From: Geomicrobium sp. JCM 19038
GTDB taxonomy: Bacteria; Bacillota; Bacilli; Bacillales; Marinococcaceae
DNA length: 64,000 bases
Direction of reading: 5' to 3'
NCBI RefSeq assembly: GCF_000698125.1
Contig: NZ_BAXA01000004.1
Span: 124,001 to 188,000, forward strand
Shown in pieces: positions 17,742 through 27,362 of the stretch; the first letter of the stretch is position 1; each line of letters starts with the position of its first letter. The position numbers and the translations under genes were made by a program. The notes under the pieces were generated by a model, which saw nothing but the letters and a program-made list of their open reading frames with translations, did not search any database and was not told the origin of the DNA.

Positions 17742-19193
17742 TTATAGAATCGGTGACAATAAGCGAGACACAGCTTCTTTGATTTTAATCCATAGTGAGC
17801 GTTCTTTATAAATCTGTGGAGTAAGTAAAGTGCTGTCTTTCATGTCGTCTAGAAAAAGGTTGTGCAATTTTTGTGCGACGGCTTCATCGTACACAGTTGC
17901 ATTCACTTCGAAATTCAAACGAAAACTCCTGGAGTCAATGTTCGTTGTGCCGACTGAACAGACTTCTTCGTCAATGACAATCGTTTTCGCATGCATAAAT
18001 CCTTTCTCATAAATCCAGACGTTTGCCCCGTACTTCAAAAGTTCACCTACATGTGAAAGTGTCGCCCAATAGACAAATGGATGATCGGGCTTGTTAGGAA
18101 TCATAATGTGTACATCAATGTTACTTAACAGTGCAATCTTGATCGCGTCCATAAAACTCGTATCGGGAATAAAATAAGGCGTTTGAATCTTAATGCTTTT
18201 CTTCGCTGTCATAATGAGCTTGATGTACATATTCTTAAGGTGTTCAGTTTCTGAGTTCGGTCCACTATCAACGATTTGAACAGGGCTAGAGCCACTATGA
18301 CGTTCTTTTCGACCAGCATATTCAGAGAGGTTGATTGAATCTTGTTTGGTTGCTTGCTTCCAATCAAGGATGAACCGGCCATGAATATGATCTACAGCAC
18401 CACCTTTAATGCGAAAGTGGGTATCCCGCCAATAGCCGAACTTCTTTTTCTTCCCTAAATACTCTCGGCCGACGTTAAACCCTCCAATGTAACCGATGTC
18501 GCCGTCGATAATACAGAGCTTACGGTGATTTCGATTGTTAATACGAAGGTTAACGACTTTAAAGATTGAAGGGAAAAATGCGGCAACTTCACCATTGTGC
18601 TCAATAAGTTCCTTGAAGAATGAGCGATTTAATCGCCTAGAGCCGATATCATCATAAAGCAGCCTGACTTTTACCCCTTCTTTAGCTTTTGCCGTCAATT
18701 CATCACGTAATTTTCTTCCGAGTTCATCTCTTTGAATGATGTAATACTGAATGTTGATCTCTTCTTTTGCTTGGCGAATATCACGAAACAGTTCATCGAA
18801 TTTCGTCTTTCCTTCAGTGAATAATTCGACCTCGTTATCTGTCGTTATGATGGAGGTAGACGATTGCAAATTAATGAGCATTAATTGTTCATATTTATCT
18901 TGAAGCTTTTGATCTTGGAACACAGATAAGTGATGTTGCAAATGATAGACTTGAGCTTCTACAGCGATCTTTAAGTATTCACGTTCTTCTTTGGAGAGAT
19001 TGTAGAAGTTCTTTTGTTTTAAATGTCTTCCGAATATGAGATACAAAATAAATCCACCAATGGGTATGAAAAACAAAATGAGAATCCATGCCCACGTAGC
19101 ACCTATATCTCGTCGTTCAATAAAAACGATAATAAAAGCGAGAAGTATATTAATGAGTAGAACAATTGAAAAGGTGCCTGTAATGAAAGACAT
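17742..19193 (-). CDS. cls: Cardiolipin synthase
   Basis: A membrane phospholipase-D-superfamily enzyme that condenses two phosphatidylglycerols into cardiolipin. Two N-terminal spans (about 1-60, including FIERRDIGATWAWIL) are followed by two HKD catalytic motifs: HRKLCIIDGDIGYIGGFN and HAKTIVIDEEVCSVGTTN. The start at 19193 (MSFITGTFS, 483 residues) is preferred over GTG 19289 because AAAGGG precedes it and the length then matches the family. It is monocistronic. Confidence 0.93.
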   Translation of the reverse strand: MSFITGTFSIVLLINILLAFIIVFIERRDIGATWAWILILFFIPIGGFILYLIFGRHLKQKNFYNLSKEEREYLKIAVEAQVYHLQHHLSVFQDQKLQDKYEQLMLINLQSSTSIITTDNEVELFTEGKTKFDELFRDIRQAKEEINIQYYIIQRDELGRKLRDELTAKAKEGVKVRLLYDDIGSRRLNRSFFKELIEHNGEVAAFFPSIFKVVNLRINNRNHRKLCIIDGDIGYIGGFNVGREYLGKKKKFGYWRDTHFRIKGGAVDHIHGRFILDWKQATKQDSINLSEYAGRKERHSGSSPVQIVDSGPNSETEHLKNMYIKLIMTAKKSIKIQTPYFIPDTSFMDAIKIALLSNIDVHIMIPNKPDHPFVYWATLSHVGELLKYGANVWIYEKGFMHAKTIVIDEEVCSVGTTNIDSRSFRLNFEVNATVYDEAVAQKLHNLFLDDMKDSTLLTPQIYKERSLWIKIKEAVSRLLSPIL

Positions 19194-19445
19194 TGCATCA
19201 AGCCCTTTCTTTAAGAAATTGGCTATTATTATTGTAAGCAAAAAAAGGAAGTAATACCAATATTGTCTCGACTCATGTCGAAATCGCACTTCAAATATCT
19301 TAAATCCGTTTAGGATATAGAGATTTGCTAGATTTTATATTACATTGAATAGGAGATAATTGATTTTAAACAATTTAGACATTGATTCTAATTGTTTAAC
19401 CTACAATTCTAAAAAGAGAGATACGCGCTTAAGGAGGAATCACAG

Positions 19446-20069
19446 GTGAATCACAAGGAGCAGACCATCGTACAATCTATCGGTAATTGGTACGAGAGTA
19501 TGATTCAAGGTAGAGAGTTACGAGAGGTCCACCAAATGAAGCTAGACGTTGAAAGGCGTCTGCCTCATGAGATGCAGTCGACAATCAAGATGTATTATGA
19601 ACTTGTTTTATTCTATTACAATATTACGTATCATCGCGTTTTAGATCAAACGGCACCAAAAGTGAAGCAAGAGTTAAACCCCATGATTGAGGAAACAAAA
19701 AGAGCTGTATCGTTTCTGCACCATTCATTGATTGGAAAGCTGAATCATGAACAAGGAAAGTATCATTCAGCGATTGATTCTTATCACCGTGCAGAAGAGT
19801 ACATGCACGGCATTGGTGAAGAGAAGAAAGTAAACTTCTATAATCATTTAGGACAAAGCTATTTAAAACTGAACAATAGTTATCAAGCAGACGTATACTT
19901 TAGAAGGGCAATGTCTTTTAGTAGCAAAGAGTCGATTCTACGAGAGGACATTGGTTTTTATAGTGAGCGAAAAACGACTGCGTTTAATCAAGGATGGAAA
20001 ACGAGTCATCAACAACGAGCGATCCAGAGCAAACGCATGAAGGTCACTTCATTTAAAAAAGCTCAATAA
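19446..20069 (+). CDS. Truncated Rap-like TPR protein
   Basis: A 207-residue protein. The N-terminal ~75 residues resemble the three-helix bundle of Rap phosphatases/regulators (VQSIGNWYESMIQGRELREVHQMK, later MQSTIKMYYELVLFYYNI). Residues ~100-160 look like the first TPR repeats (LIGKLNHEQGKYHSAIDSYHRAEEYM, NHLGQSYLKLNNSYQADVYFRRAM). Full Rap proteins have about 380 residues and seven TPRs that hold the Phr peptide; here a basic tail replaces the rest and no phr gene follows. The GTG start has AAGGAGG upstream. The gene overlaps the end of the converging oxidoreductase gene by 17 bases. Confidence 0.6.
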   Translation: MNHKEQTIVQSIGNWYESMIQGRELREVHQMKLDVERRLPHEMQSTIKMYYELVLFYYNITYHRVLDQTAPKVKQELNPMIEETKRAVSFLHHSLIGKLNHEQGKYHSAIDSYHRAEEYMHGIGEEKKVNFYNHLGQSYLKLNNSYQADVYFRRAMSFSSKESILREDIGFYSERKTTAFNQGWKTSHQQRAIQSKRMKVTSFKKAQ

Positions 20070-21003
20070 TTCGCTTAAATGATCGTTCTCTTTCTACTGG
20101 ATCATAGATCGATGCGACTAGAAGAAAGGATTCTGATTGATAGTCATCAACTAGGCGTTTCATTGCCTCTTTTACTCGTTCTGGTCCCCCGATAATCATC
20201 CGTTTTCGATTCTGTTTGATCTTCTTTTGATCACTCAATGAGAATGTTTGTCTACTAGCTTCTTCGTATGAAGGGATCCGACTGTCTAATCCTTTTTCTA
20301 CGTTTAAAAGCCAAAGATCCTGGCTTAATGCCAGTTTTTCAGCATGTTCATTATCTTTTCCACAGATTACAAAGACGGCAGTTTTTATATCGTGTGTATG
20401 ATGAAGCTCGCGTAATGTTTGATGAGTTTCTACACCGTGTTCAGGTTGGATAAAGTGTCCAAACACATATCCAACTTGTTCCTCATTGGCAAGCCCTGCG
20501 CTATTCGGTCCTAATCCAAGTACATATAATCGGGGTGGTTCTTGCGTTCGTGGAGTCGCCCTGATTTTTGTATTCCCTTGTACATAGTTTTGTAATTGCT
20601 GTACCTTTTGTTGAAAAATCCCCATTTCATTTTCTTTTCCATTCGCTAAAAGTGAACGGATCGTTTCATTTCCTCCAGGTGAGCGACCAACACCGGCCTC
20701 AATTCTTCCAGGGAACAACGCTTCTAATTGGAGGAGTTGGGAAGCGACTTTGTATGGACTATATTGCGGTAAAAGAATTCCGCCACTACCTACTTGAATC
20801 TGCTTTGTCCGACTTGCGGCGGCAGCCATCATAATTTCGGGAGAGCTTGAGGCCATGCCCTTTGTTCCATGATGCTCAGCGAACCAGTAGCTAGAATAAC
20901 CCCAACCTTCTGCTAACTCCACGAGTGAGAGGGTGTGTTGTACAGTCTGCTCAGCAGTCATATTCTTTGGAGTCGGCATTTGATCGAGAATTCCTAGCTG
21001 CAT
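20053..21003 (-). CDS. Luciferase-like (LLM class) flavin-dependent oxidoreductase
   Basis: A 316-residue member of the bacterial-luciferase-like monooxygenase family (YceB/YhbW-like subgroup MsnO8). It begins MQLGILDQMPTPKNMTAEQ and shows SSYWFAEHHGTKGMASSSPEIM, VGSGGILLPQYSPYKVASQLLQLEALFPGRIEAGVGRSPG-type segments. These enzymes use FMNH2 and oxygen on an unknown substrate. ATG 21003 has AAGGACGTG upstream; an upstream ATG at 21060 lacks a ribosome site. It converges on the Rap-like gene with overlapping ends and no separate terminator. Confidence 0.85.
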   Translation of the reverse strand: MQLGILDQMPTPKNMTAEQTVQHTLSLVELAEGWGYSSYWFAEHHGTKGMASSSPEIMMAAAASRTKQIQVGSGGILLPQYSPYKVASQLLQLEALFPGRIEAGVGRSPGGNETIRSLLANGKENEMGIFQQKVQQLQNYVQGNTKIRATPRTQEPPRLYVLGLGPNSAGLANEEQVGYVFGHFIQPEHGVETHQTLRELHHTHDIKTAVFVICGKDNEHAEKLALSQDLWLLNVEKGLDSRIPSYEEASRQTFSLSDQKKIKQNRKRMIIGGPERVKEAMKRLVDDYQSESFLLVASIYDPVERERSFKRIIELF

Positions 21004-21317
21004 AAATTTCACGTCCTTATCGTTAACGTCTGTCACATATAGTGTATCAGCCGAATGCAATCATTCGTTTGTTCATTGCTTTCTTAAGACAATTGACTTT
21101 GTTACGGGTGCAAATTGTGTATTCCCTCTATCGTGCGTTTCAAACCAGATGAGCATACGCTTTGATTAAGTGTATTTTTGTATCGCACAATACGAATTAA
21201 GCAAGAATTTTTAGCTTGATCTTGCGTAACGTAACTAAGTCATTAAAACAGAAGAATTGTAGGTCGGTGCAAGGGAGAGAAACCTTATGCTATAGTAAGG
21301 GAAAAAGAGCTGATATT

Positions 21318-22040
21318 ATGCAGAAGCAAAAAGCATTTGTAATCGGAGATTTGCACGGATGCTATGATGAATTGCAACAATTGCTCGAGCATTGGAATCG
21401 TGACGAAGAGATGCTCGTTTTTTTAGGGGATTACATTGATCGTGGTCCGAAGTCGTTACAAGTTGTTCAATGTGTCATGGAGCTTCAAAATCAATACGAT
21501 GACGTGATTGCACTAAAGGGAAATCATGAAGATATGTTCTTAGATTGGATGAATTCGGAGCAAGTCGAACGTTTCCTACGTAATGGTGGTGTGCAAACGT
21601 TAGATTCAATGATGGAGCAAAGTGAAACATTTGATGAAGGTTCTTACACAGCGTTTAGAGCGATTATAGAAGATGAATTTGATGAAGAGTTGCGATTTAT
21701 GAAACAGCTACCCCATTTCCATGAATGGGGTGACTATTTCTTTGTACATGCTGGCATTGACGTCAATAAAGAGTTGGCAGATCAGACGAAAGAAGATTAT
21801 CTCTGGGTTCGTGAACTATTCCATGATGGCTGCAATCGTTCTGGTAAAACGATTATCTTTGGTCATACCCCTGTCCAACGTTTGCATGAAGACGAGCGCG
21901 ATGAGGCTTGGTTTTCTGAATGTGGAACGAAGATTGGTATTGATGGTGGGGCAGTGTTTGGAGGACCATTAATTGGATTAAAGGTAGCTCTTCATGGGGA
22001 GCCGGAAGTTATTGTTGTAAACATCGAAGATGAGGTTTAA
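21318..22040 (+). CDS. PPP-type metallophosphatase (serine/threonine phosphatase or diadenosine tetraphosphatase-like)
   Basis: A 240-residue calcineurin-like phosphoesterase. All metal motifs are present: GDLHGCYDEL near residue 10, GDYIDRGPKS near 40, LKGNHEDMF near 68, and the late histidines in FVHAGID and IFGHTPVQ. The small size and HGCYDE start match bacteriophage-lambda-type PPP enzymes such as PrpA/PrpE, which act on phosphoproteins or Ap4A. ATG at 21318 is preferred because the residues before it are not family-like. It ends overlapping the converging GNAT gene by four bases. Confidence 0.85.
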   Translation: MQKQKAFVIGDLHGCYDELQQLLEHWNRDEEMLVFLGDYIDRGPKSLQVVQCVMELQNQYDDVIALKGNHEDMFLDWMNSEQVERFLRNGGVQTLDSMMEQSETFDEGSYTAFRAIIEDEFDEELRFMKQLPHFHEWGDYFFVHAGIDVNKELADQTKEDYLWVRELFHDGCNRSGKTIIFGHTPVQRLHEDERDEAWFSECGTKIGIDGGAVFGGPLIGLKVALHGEPEVIVVNIEDEV

Positions 22041-22549
22041 GTAAGAAAGCGAGCCATGAGAACAGTATGTTGCAAAGTTCCGTCAGGCATTCTTTTATCA
22101 TCATTTAAGGTTCCCTCAATAACGAAGTCGTAGTTTTTGTAGAGTTGAAGGGCCTTATAATTTGATTCTTGAACTCGCAAAGTTACTTTTGCGAGTTGAT
22201 GATCATCTGCATAGGACAGACAGTCTTGTAATAATCTCGTGCCAAGTCGTTTGCCCCAATGACTCTTTTGAATGGCAGCCCCAAATTCAACGTGATGTTG
22301 AAACCGTTTTAAGTTGCTTCCTTGTAATCTAGCAAATCCGACGAGCTGTTGATTGTGTTCAGCGACAACACAATACCGGTTCTCTTCCTCGTGATCTTTA
22401 ATTAGAATCTCTCGAAACTGTGCTTCGCTTAAGACCTGTTCACCTTCTTCACGGTCTAAATGATCCGTTTCTTTGTCGACGAGTTGACGTAAGTTAGAGA
22501 GTTGCAACGCATCGTGTACAGTAGCAGCTCGAACAGTGTAGTCGAACAT
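22037..22549 (-). CDS. GNAT-family N-acetyltransferase
   Basis: A 170-residue acetyl-CoA-dependent acetyltransferase. It starts MFDYTVRAATVHDALQLSNLR, with the CoA-binding loop region QKSHWGKRLGTRLLQDCLSYA (about 98-118) and the C-terminal NYKALQLYKNYDFVIEGTL signature. ATG 22549 is chosen because AAAGGAG precedes it at good spacing. The substrate is unknown. Its final codons overlap the stop of the converging phosphatase gene. Confidence 0.88.
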   Translation of the reverse strand: MFDYTVRAATVHDALQLSNLRQLVDKETDHLDREEGEQVLSEAQFREILIKDHEEENRYCVVAEHNQQLVGFARLQGSNLKRFQHHVEFGAAIQKSHWGKRLGTRLLQDCLSYADDHQLAKVTLRVQESNYKALQLYKNYDFVIEGTLNDDKRMPDGTLQHTVLMARFLT

Positions 22550-22649
22550 AAATGTGACTCCTTTCAAGTAGTTGAATTGCATGAGCGTTGCAGTGAGGAA
22601 CGATTTCCGATATGCTAATAATAAGGATGATTCAAGGGGATTAGAAGGT

Positions 22650-22859
22650 ATGAAACGAACACAATTTGATTGGACGAGCATGTTTATTTATTTTATCATT
22701 GCTTTCGTCTTAATAACGATTTTGAATACACTTGGCTATGAATTGCCTTGGTACGGAATGATTTTACTGTTTCTTATCATTTGGATTGCAGTAACCGTTT
22801 TCGTGAATATGGTTCGACGAGATCGTGCAAAAAAGATGGAAGACAAAGAAAATCAGTAA
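22650..22859 (+). CDS. Small two-span membrane protein (69 aa)
   Basis: A short protein, MKRTQFDWTSMFIYF..., with two hydrophobic helices (about 12-31 and 34-54) and a charged tail RRDRAKKMEDKEN. A start at 22650 follows an AAGG/GGGG stretch; an ATG at 22572 lies within the divergent GNAT promoter and is unlikely. No family was recognised. A good terminator follows. Confidence 0.6.
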   Translation: MKRTQFDWTSMFIYFIIAFVLITILNTLGYELPWYGMILLFLIIWIAVTVFVNMVRRDRAKKMEDKENQ

Positions 22860-22865
22860 ACACGT

Positions 22866-22897
22866 AAGTCTCTTCGTAATGAGGAGACTTTTTTTAG
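22866..22897 (+). terminator. Rho-independent terminator
   Basis: A 10-bp stem with one G-T pair (22866-22875 with 22881-22890) followed by a run of T. Confidence 0.8.
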
Positions 22898-23340
22898 TGT
22901 GTATTTTGAGGTAGTTCATCGTTTCAAGCTTGCTATAATTGGTTAGATCATTCTAGTGAATATGGAGAAAAAGATCGTAAGCAATGCAGGAATGTAAGAA
23001 ATCGCTGCAGAAATTTTTGATCGTGAGGAAATCTTACAAGAACTTTTTAAAAATTTTAAATACTATATTGATTTATAGCAGGAAATACTTCATAATCATA
23101 AAAACATAAAGCATTTGCTTCGGATAATAAGCATACGAAGAAAGTCTAGACGCATCAACTCATACATAATGAACGTATTTAAGAGAATGATGTGATGAGC
23201 AGAGGTGCTTTCGGATTATATATAGGAAAAAACTTAGATATGCACGCATGACAGTCAGGTAAACCTTAATTTATCTGACTATTTATACTTTATCGTGTTA
23301 GACAAAGATAGAGGACAACTATACAAAGAGGGGGCAAAGC
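22898..23340 (+). other. Intergenic leader of the oligopeptide operon; possible gene remnant
   Basis: This 440-bp stretch has no intact gene. It contains a TATAAT hexamer at 22934-22939 without a good -35 partner, and an AT-rich block. From ATG 22962 to TGA 23195 one frame is open except for two in-frame stops and reads AEIFDREEILQELFKNF-like text, which may be a decayed small gene; I do not recognise it. The hairpin at 23253-23280 is listed separately. Confidence 0.35.
23253..23280 (+). promoter_or_regulatory. Inverted repeat upstream of the oligopeptide operon
   Basis: An 11-bp inverted repeat (AGTCAGGTAAA with TTTATCTGACT, one G-T mismatch, loop of six) lies 60 bases before the first permease gene and has no T run. 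It could be an operator or a leader RNA hairpin. It is not a convincing terminator. Confidence 0.5.
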
Positions 23341-24294
23341 GTGATGGGAATCTATATTCTCAAACGAATACTTTCATTGTTACCAGTGTTATTTGTCGTT
23401 TCCGTTGTTATTTTTGGGATTGTACATTTAACCCCTGGGGACCCAGCTTCCTACATGCTAGGGGAAGAAGCGTCACCAGAGCAAGTCAATGAATTACGTG
23501 AAGAATTAGGATTAAACGATCCAATACCGGTTCAATACTTGAATTGGCTTGGGGGAGTTGTACAAGGGGATTTTGGTGATTCCTATTTTATGAATCAATC
23601 GGTACTTGATGCGATATTTTCTCACATAGGACCGACGTTATCCCTTGCCATTGTTGCAGAAATTATTGCACTGTCGATCTCTATTCCTATTGGTATTGTT
23701 GCAGCAATTAAAAGGGGAACTGCAACGGACCAATCCGTTATGGTCGTATCATTAATGGGTATGGCGATTCCGAGCTTTCTACTTGCCCTGTTTCTTGCTT
23801 TAATTTTCGGAGTGCAACTCGGGTGGTTACCAGTAGCAGGATATCAACCGTTATCCAATGGTCTATGGAATCATTTGCAGTATTTAATTCTACCTGCCAT
23901 TTCATTAGGTGCGATTCAGGCAGCGTTAATTGCACGAATGACGCGTGCATCGATGTTAGAAGTACTTAATACAGATTACATTAAGATGGCTCGTTCTAAA
24001 GGGATGAAAGAGCGGACAGTTATTTATAGTCATGCACTTAAAAATGCTTTTCTACCGATTCTTACGGTCATTGGAGCAACGTTTGGAGCACTCGTAACTG
24101 GGGCAGTTGTTACAGAAACAATTTTCAATATTCCGGGAATTGGACAGCTTATTATCAACTCAATTGAGCGACGTGATTATACAATTATTCAAGGCATCGT
24201 TTTATTCGTGACACTCATTTATGTAACGATTAACTTAATCATTGATTTACTCTATGGATTCATTGATCCGAGAGTACGACTTGATAGTAAATAA
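23341..24294 (+). CDS. Oligopeptide/dipeptide ABC transporter permease, DppB-type
   Basis: A 317-residue inner-membrane permease with six spans. It opens YILKRILSLLPVLFVVSVVIF, then HLTPGDPASYMLG (about 31-43), and carries the EAA loop ARSKGMKERTVIYSHALKNAFLP (about 218-240), which contacts the ATPases. It pairs with the DppC-type protein that follows. GTG 23341 or ATG 23344 could be the start behind AGAGGGGGC. First gene of a seven-gene operon. Confidence 0.92.
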   Translation: MMGIYILKRILSLLPVLFVVSVVIFGIVHLTPGDPASYMLGEEASPEQVNELREELGLNDPIPVQYLNWLGGVVQGDFGDSYFMNQSVLDAIFSHIGPTLSLAIVAEIIALSISIPIGIVAAIKRGTATDQSVMVVSLMGMAIPSFLLALFLALIFGVQLGWLPVAGYQPLSNGLWNHLQYLILPAISLGAIQAALIARMTRASMLEVLNTDYIKMARSKGMKERTVIYSHALKNAFLPILTVIGATFGALVTGAVVTETIFNIPGIGQLIINSIERRDYTIIQGIVLFVTLIYVTINLIIDLLYGFIDPRVRLDSK

Positions 24295-24312
24295 GGAAAG
24301 GGGTGGGGTCAC

Positions 24313-25248
24313 ATGTCAACGACGAGTTTATCGAACATTCGAAAAGAATTAAAGAAAGAACAGCGCTCATTGTTATTCAAGCGTTTTCTGTCAAATAAAC
24401 TGTTATTAACAGGTAGTTTCATCATGTTATTTGTCGTCGGTGTAGCGCTCATTGGTCCGTTCTTTTTAAACTATACACCGTATCAAATGGTCGTCGAAAA
24501 CCGGTTAAGTCCGCCAAGTGCAGAACACTTACTTGGTACAGATAACTTTGGACGGGATTTATTCTCTCGAGTCGTCTACGGTGCACAAATTTCATTAGGT
24601 GTAGGTCTTGCTGTAGCAGTCATTACTTCTGTTGTCGGATTAGTCATCGGTTTACTCGCAAGTTACTACAAAACACTCGATCATATTCTTATGAGAATAT
24701 GCGATGGGTTAATGGCAATCCCTGGAATTCTCTTTGCGATTGCGCTAATGGCAGCACTTGGACCACAGACGCAAAACGTAATTATCGCTTTGAGTATTGT
24801 CTTTACCCCTCATATTGCTAGGGTTGTACGATCGAAAGCGTTATCGATTCGAGAGGAGACGTATGTGGAGGCAATGAGGGCACAAGGTGCGAGTCCTCTT
24901 AGAATTATATTCTTACATATTGCGCCGAATACGATCTCACCTCTCGTTGTTCAAGCGACGTTTATTTTTGCGGATAGTATTATCACAGAAGCTGCATTAA
25001 GTTTCCTCGGTGCTGGGGTGCCGACACCTGACCCGAGTTGGGGGAACATATTATACGACGGAAAACTCGTTATTTTTAATGCGTGGTGGATGACTGTATT
25101 CCCTGGGATTATGATTATCCTTGCCGTAATCGGCTTGAACTTTGTGGGCGACGGGCTTCGCGATATGATTGATCCACATACAAAGCCGAGATCGAAGAAG
25201 AAACGTGTTAACCTCTTTCGTTTTAATTCTCAAAAAGCACGTGGATAA
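24313..25248 (+). CDS. Oligopeptide/dipeptide ABC transporter permease, DppC-type
   Basis: A 311-residue permease and second half of the channel. It has the N-terminal OppC-like domain (FLSNKLLLTGSFIML), the LSPPSAEHLLGTDNFGRDLFSRVVYGAQISL motif typical of the family, and the EAA loop EAMRAQGASPLRIIFLHIAPN. AAAGGGGTGGGG precedes the ATG. It lies 18 bases after the DppB-type gene and 17 before the first ATPase gene. Confidence 0.92.
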   Translation: MSTTSLSNIRKELKKEQRSLLFKRFLSNKLLLTGSFIMLFVVGVALIGPFFLNYTPYQMVVENRLSPPSAEHLLGTDNFGRDLFSRVVYGAQISLGVGLAVAVITSVVGLVIGLLASYYKTLDHILMRICDGLMAIPGILFAIALMAALGPQTQNVIIALSIVFTPHIARVVRSKALSIREETYVEAMRAQGASPLRIIFLHIAPNTISPLVVQATFIFADSIITEAALSFLGAGVPTPDPSWGNILYDGKLVIFNAWWMTVFPGIMIILAVIGLNFVGDGLRDMIDPHTKPRSKKKRVNLFRFNSQKARG

Positions 25249-25265
25249 AGATAGGGGGAAATCTG

Positions 25266-26282
25266 ATGACGACTGAGTTGCTTAATGTAGAGCAGTTAAG
25301 AACACATTTTTTTACTGAAAAAGGTACGGTTACGGCAGTTGATGATGTGAGTTTTACGATTCACGAAGGAGAGATTGTCGGTTTAGTAGGAGAGTCAGGT
25401 TGTGGAAAGAGTGTGACGTCCCAATCGATTATGCGTCTATATGATGAATATATGGTTGAGTATGAAGGGAAAATCGAATTCAACGGTGACAATCTCCTCA
25501 ACTACCCAATAAAAAAAATGCAAAAAATTCGTGGCGACGCAATCTCGATGATTTTCCAAGATCCACTTAGTTCATTAAATCCTGTATTTACAATAGGGAA
25601 GCAGATTGCCGAACCGTTAATGCTTCACCATAAAAAGTCAAAAAAAGAAGCGTACGAACGTGCTGTTGAATTGCTTGCATTAACAGGAATCCCATCACCA
25701 GAAAAGCGAGTTCATGAATACCCTCATCAACTTTCAGGTGGGATGCGCCAACGAGCGATGATCGCGGTTACGCTCGCGTGTGAGCCGAGGTTATTAATCG
25801 CAGATGAGCCAACAACTGCACTTGATGTAACCATTCAAGCGCAGATCTTAAACCTCATGCGGGATTTGAATAATAAGCTACAGATGGGCATTATTTTTAT
25901 TACTCACGACTTGGGCGTTGTTGCTGAGCTTTGTGATCGTGTCATGGTTATGTATCTCGGTCAAATTGTTGAAGAGGCCGATGTAAAGACACTTTTCGAA
26001 AAGCCACTACATCCATATACACGGGGATTGATTAAATCGATTCCGCAAATGACTGGAGAACGTAAGTCAGAATTAAGTGTCATTAAAGGCAACGTCCCAA
26101 GCCTTACAAATAAGCCTAAAGGATGCCGTTTCTCTACGAGATGTGAATTCGCAGATGAGAAGTGTCTAGAGGAAATGCCACCACTTAAGACGCATAGCGA
26201 TACGAAAAAAGTGCGTTGTTGGCATTATGAAGAGATCATTGCTAGGGAAGAAGGAGGTCACGTCCATGCAAGCTCAACATGA
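25266..26282 (+). CDS. Oligopeptide ABC transporter ATP-binding protein, DppD-type
   Basis: A 338-residue ATPase. Walker A is GESGCGKS at 42-49, the signature LSGGMRQR at about 156-163, Walker B LLIADEP at about 176-182. The C-terminal oligopeptide-transporter domain carries the Cys-rich segment [14 protein letters not shown] ... RCWH seen in DppD/OppD. It works with the DppF-type ATPase that follows after nine bases. An AGGGGGAA site precedes the ATG. Confidence 0.93.
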   Translation: MTTELLNVEQLRTHFFTEKGTVTAVDDVSFTIHEGEIVGLVGESGCGKSVTSQSIMRLYDEYMVEYEGKIEFNGDNLLNYPIKKMQKIRGDAISMIFQDPLSSLNPVFTIGKQIAEPLMLHHKKSKKEAYERAVELLALTGIPSPEKRVHEYPHQLSGGMRQRAMIAVTLACEPRLLIADEPTTALDVTIQAQILNLMRDLNNKLQMGIIFITHDLGVVAELCDRVMVMYLGQIVEEADVKTLFEKPLHPYTRGLIKSIPQMTGERKSELSVIKGNVPSLTNKPKGCRFSTRCEFADEKCLEEMPPLKTHSDTKKVRCWHYEEIIAREEGGHVHASST

Positions 26283-26291
26283 GGAGACTGC

Positions 26292-27293
26292 TTGATTCAA
26301 GTACGAAACATGAAGAAGTATTATCAGGCAAAAAAAGGCTTGAACAAACTTAAAAGCGGTAACACTTATGTCAAAGCAGTGGATGGTGTTTCCTTTGACT
26401 TAAGAAAAGGGGAAACCTATGCACTTGTAGGAGAATCAGGGTGTGGCAAAAGTACAACGGGTCGAACGTTATTGCGCCTGCACGACGCTACAGAAGGTGA
26501 AGCCATCTATAACGGAAAAGACCTTTTCAAGCTTTCAAATAAAGAGATGAACAAGGTTCGTAAAGATATGCAAATGGTGTTTCAAGATCCCTATTCTTCT
26601 TTGAATCCAAGAAAACGAATTGGCAACATTTTAGAAGAACCACTAAACATTCATAACATCGGTAATAAGAGTGAGCGTACAGACATTGTTATGGAAGTGA
26701 TGAGCAAGGTTGGTTTGCAAGTCGATCATTACTATCGATATCCACATGAGTTTTCAGGCGGGCAGCGCCAACGGATCGGTCTTGCAAGGGCGTTAGTTGT
26801 CGATCCGAAAGTGATTATTTGTGATGAGCCAGTATCTGCTTTGGACGTATCCATCCAATCTCAAGTCATTAACCTTTTGCAAAGTTTACAACGAGATCTG
26901 GGATTGACGTACTTATTTATCTCGCATGATATTAGCGTCGTAAGACACATCTCTGATCGAATTGGGGTTATGTATTTAGGAAATCTCGTTGAAGAAGGGT
27001 ATACAGATGATGTCATCGAGAATCCGAAGCACCCGTATACGAAGGCTCTACTTAGTTCAGTGCCGTTACCTGACCCCAACGTACAACGTGAACGCGTGAT
27101 TTTACAAGGAGACATTCCGTCACCGTTAAATCCTCCTTCTGGGTGTGTGTTCCATACGCGTTGTCCGTTTGCAATGGACGTATGCAAAACAACGGTTCCA
27201 CAATCATTAAATCTAGCAGGTAATCATACGGTCAGATGTCACTTGCATGATGAAGGAATCACAACGGAAGAGAAGAAAGTAGTAAATGCATAG
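26292..27293 (+). CDS. Oligopeptide ABC transporter ATP-binding protein, DppF-type
   Basis: A 333-residue ATPase. Walker [10 protein letters not shown] is at 47-55, the Q-loop VFQDPYSSLNPR follows near 96, then signature FSGGQRQR and Walker B VIICDEPVSALD. The C-terminal CVFHTRCPFAMDVCKT segment is the usual Opp/Dpp tail. The start is TTG at 26292 behind GAGGAG. Second of the paired ATPases; the MlrC-like gene follows 70 bases later. Confidence 0.93.
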   Translation: MIQVRNMKKYYQAKKGLNKLKSGNTYVKAVDGVSFDLRKGETYALVGESGCGKSTTGRTLLRLHDATEGEAIYNGKDLFKLSNKEMNKVRKDMQMVFQDPYSSLNPRKRIGNILEEPLNIHNIGNKSERTDIVMEVMSKVGLQVDHYYRYPHEFSGGQRQRIGLARALVVDPKVIICDEPVSALDVSIQSQVINLLQSLQRDLGLTYLFISHDISVVRHISDRIGVMYLGNLVEEGYTDDVIENPKHPYTKALLSSVPLPDPNVQRERVILQGDIPSPLNPPSGCVFHTRCPFAMDVCKTTVPQSLNLAGNHTVRCHLHDEGITTEEKKVVNA

Positions 27294-27362
27294 ACACGTA
27301 CAAGGCGATTGGTTTTTTTCAAAATCAATCGTTTTGTATAGATTTAAAGAGAGGTGAGCGTT

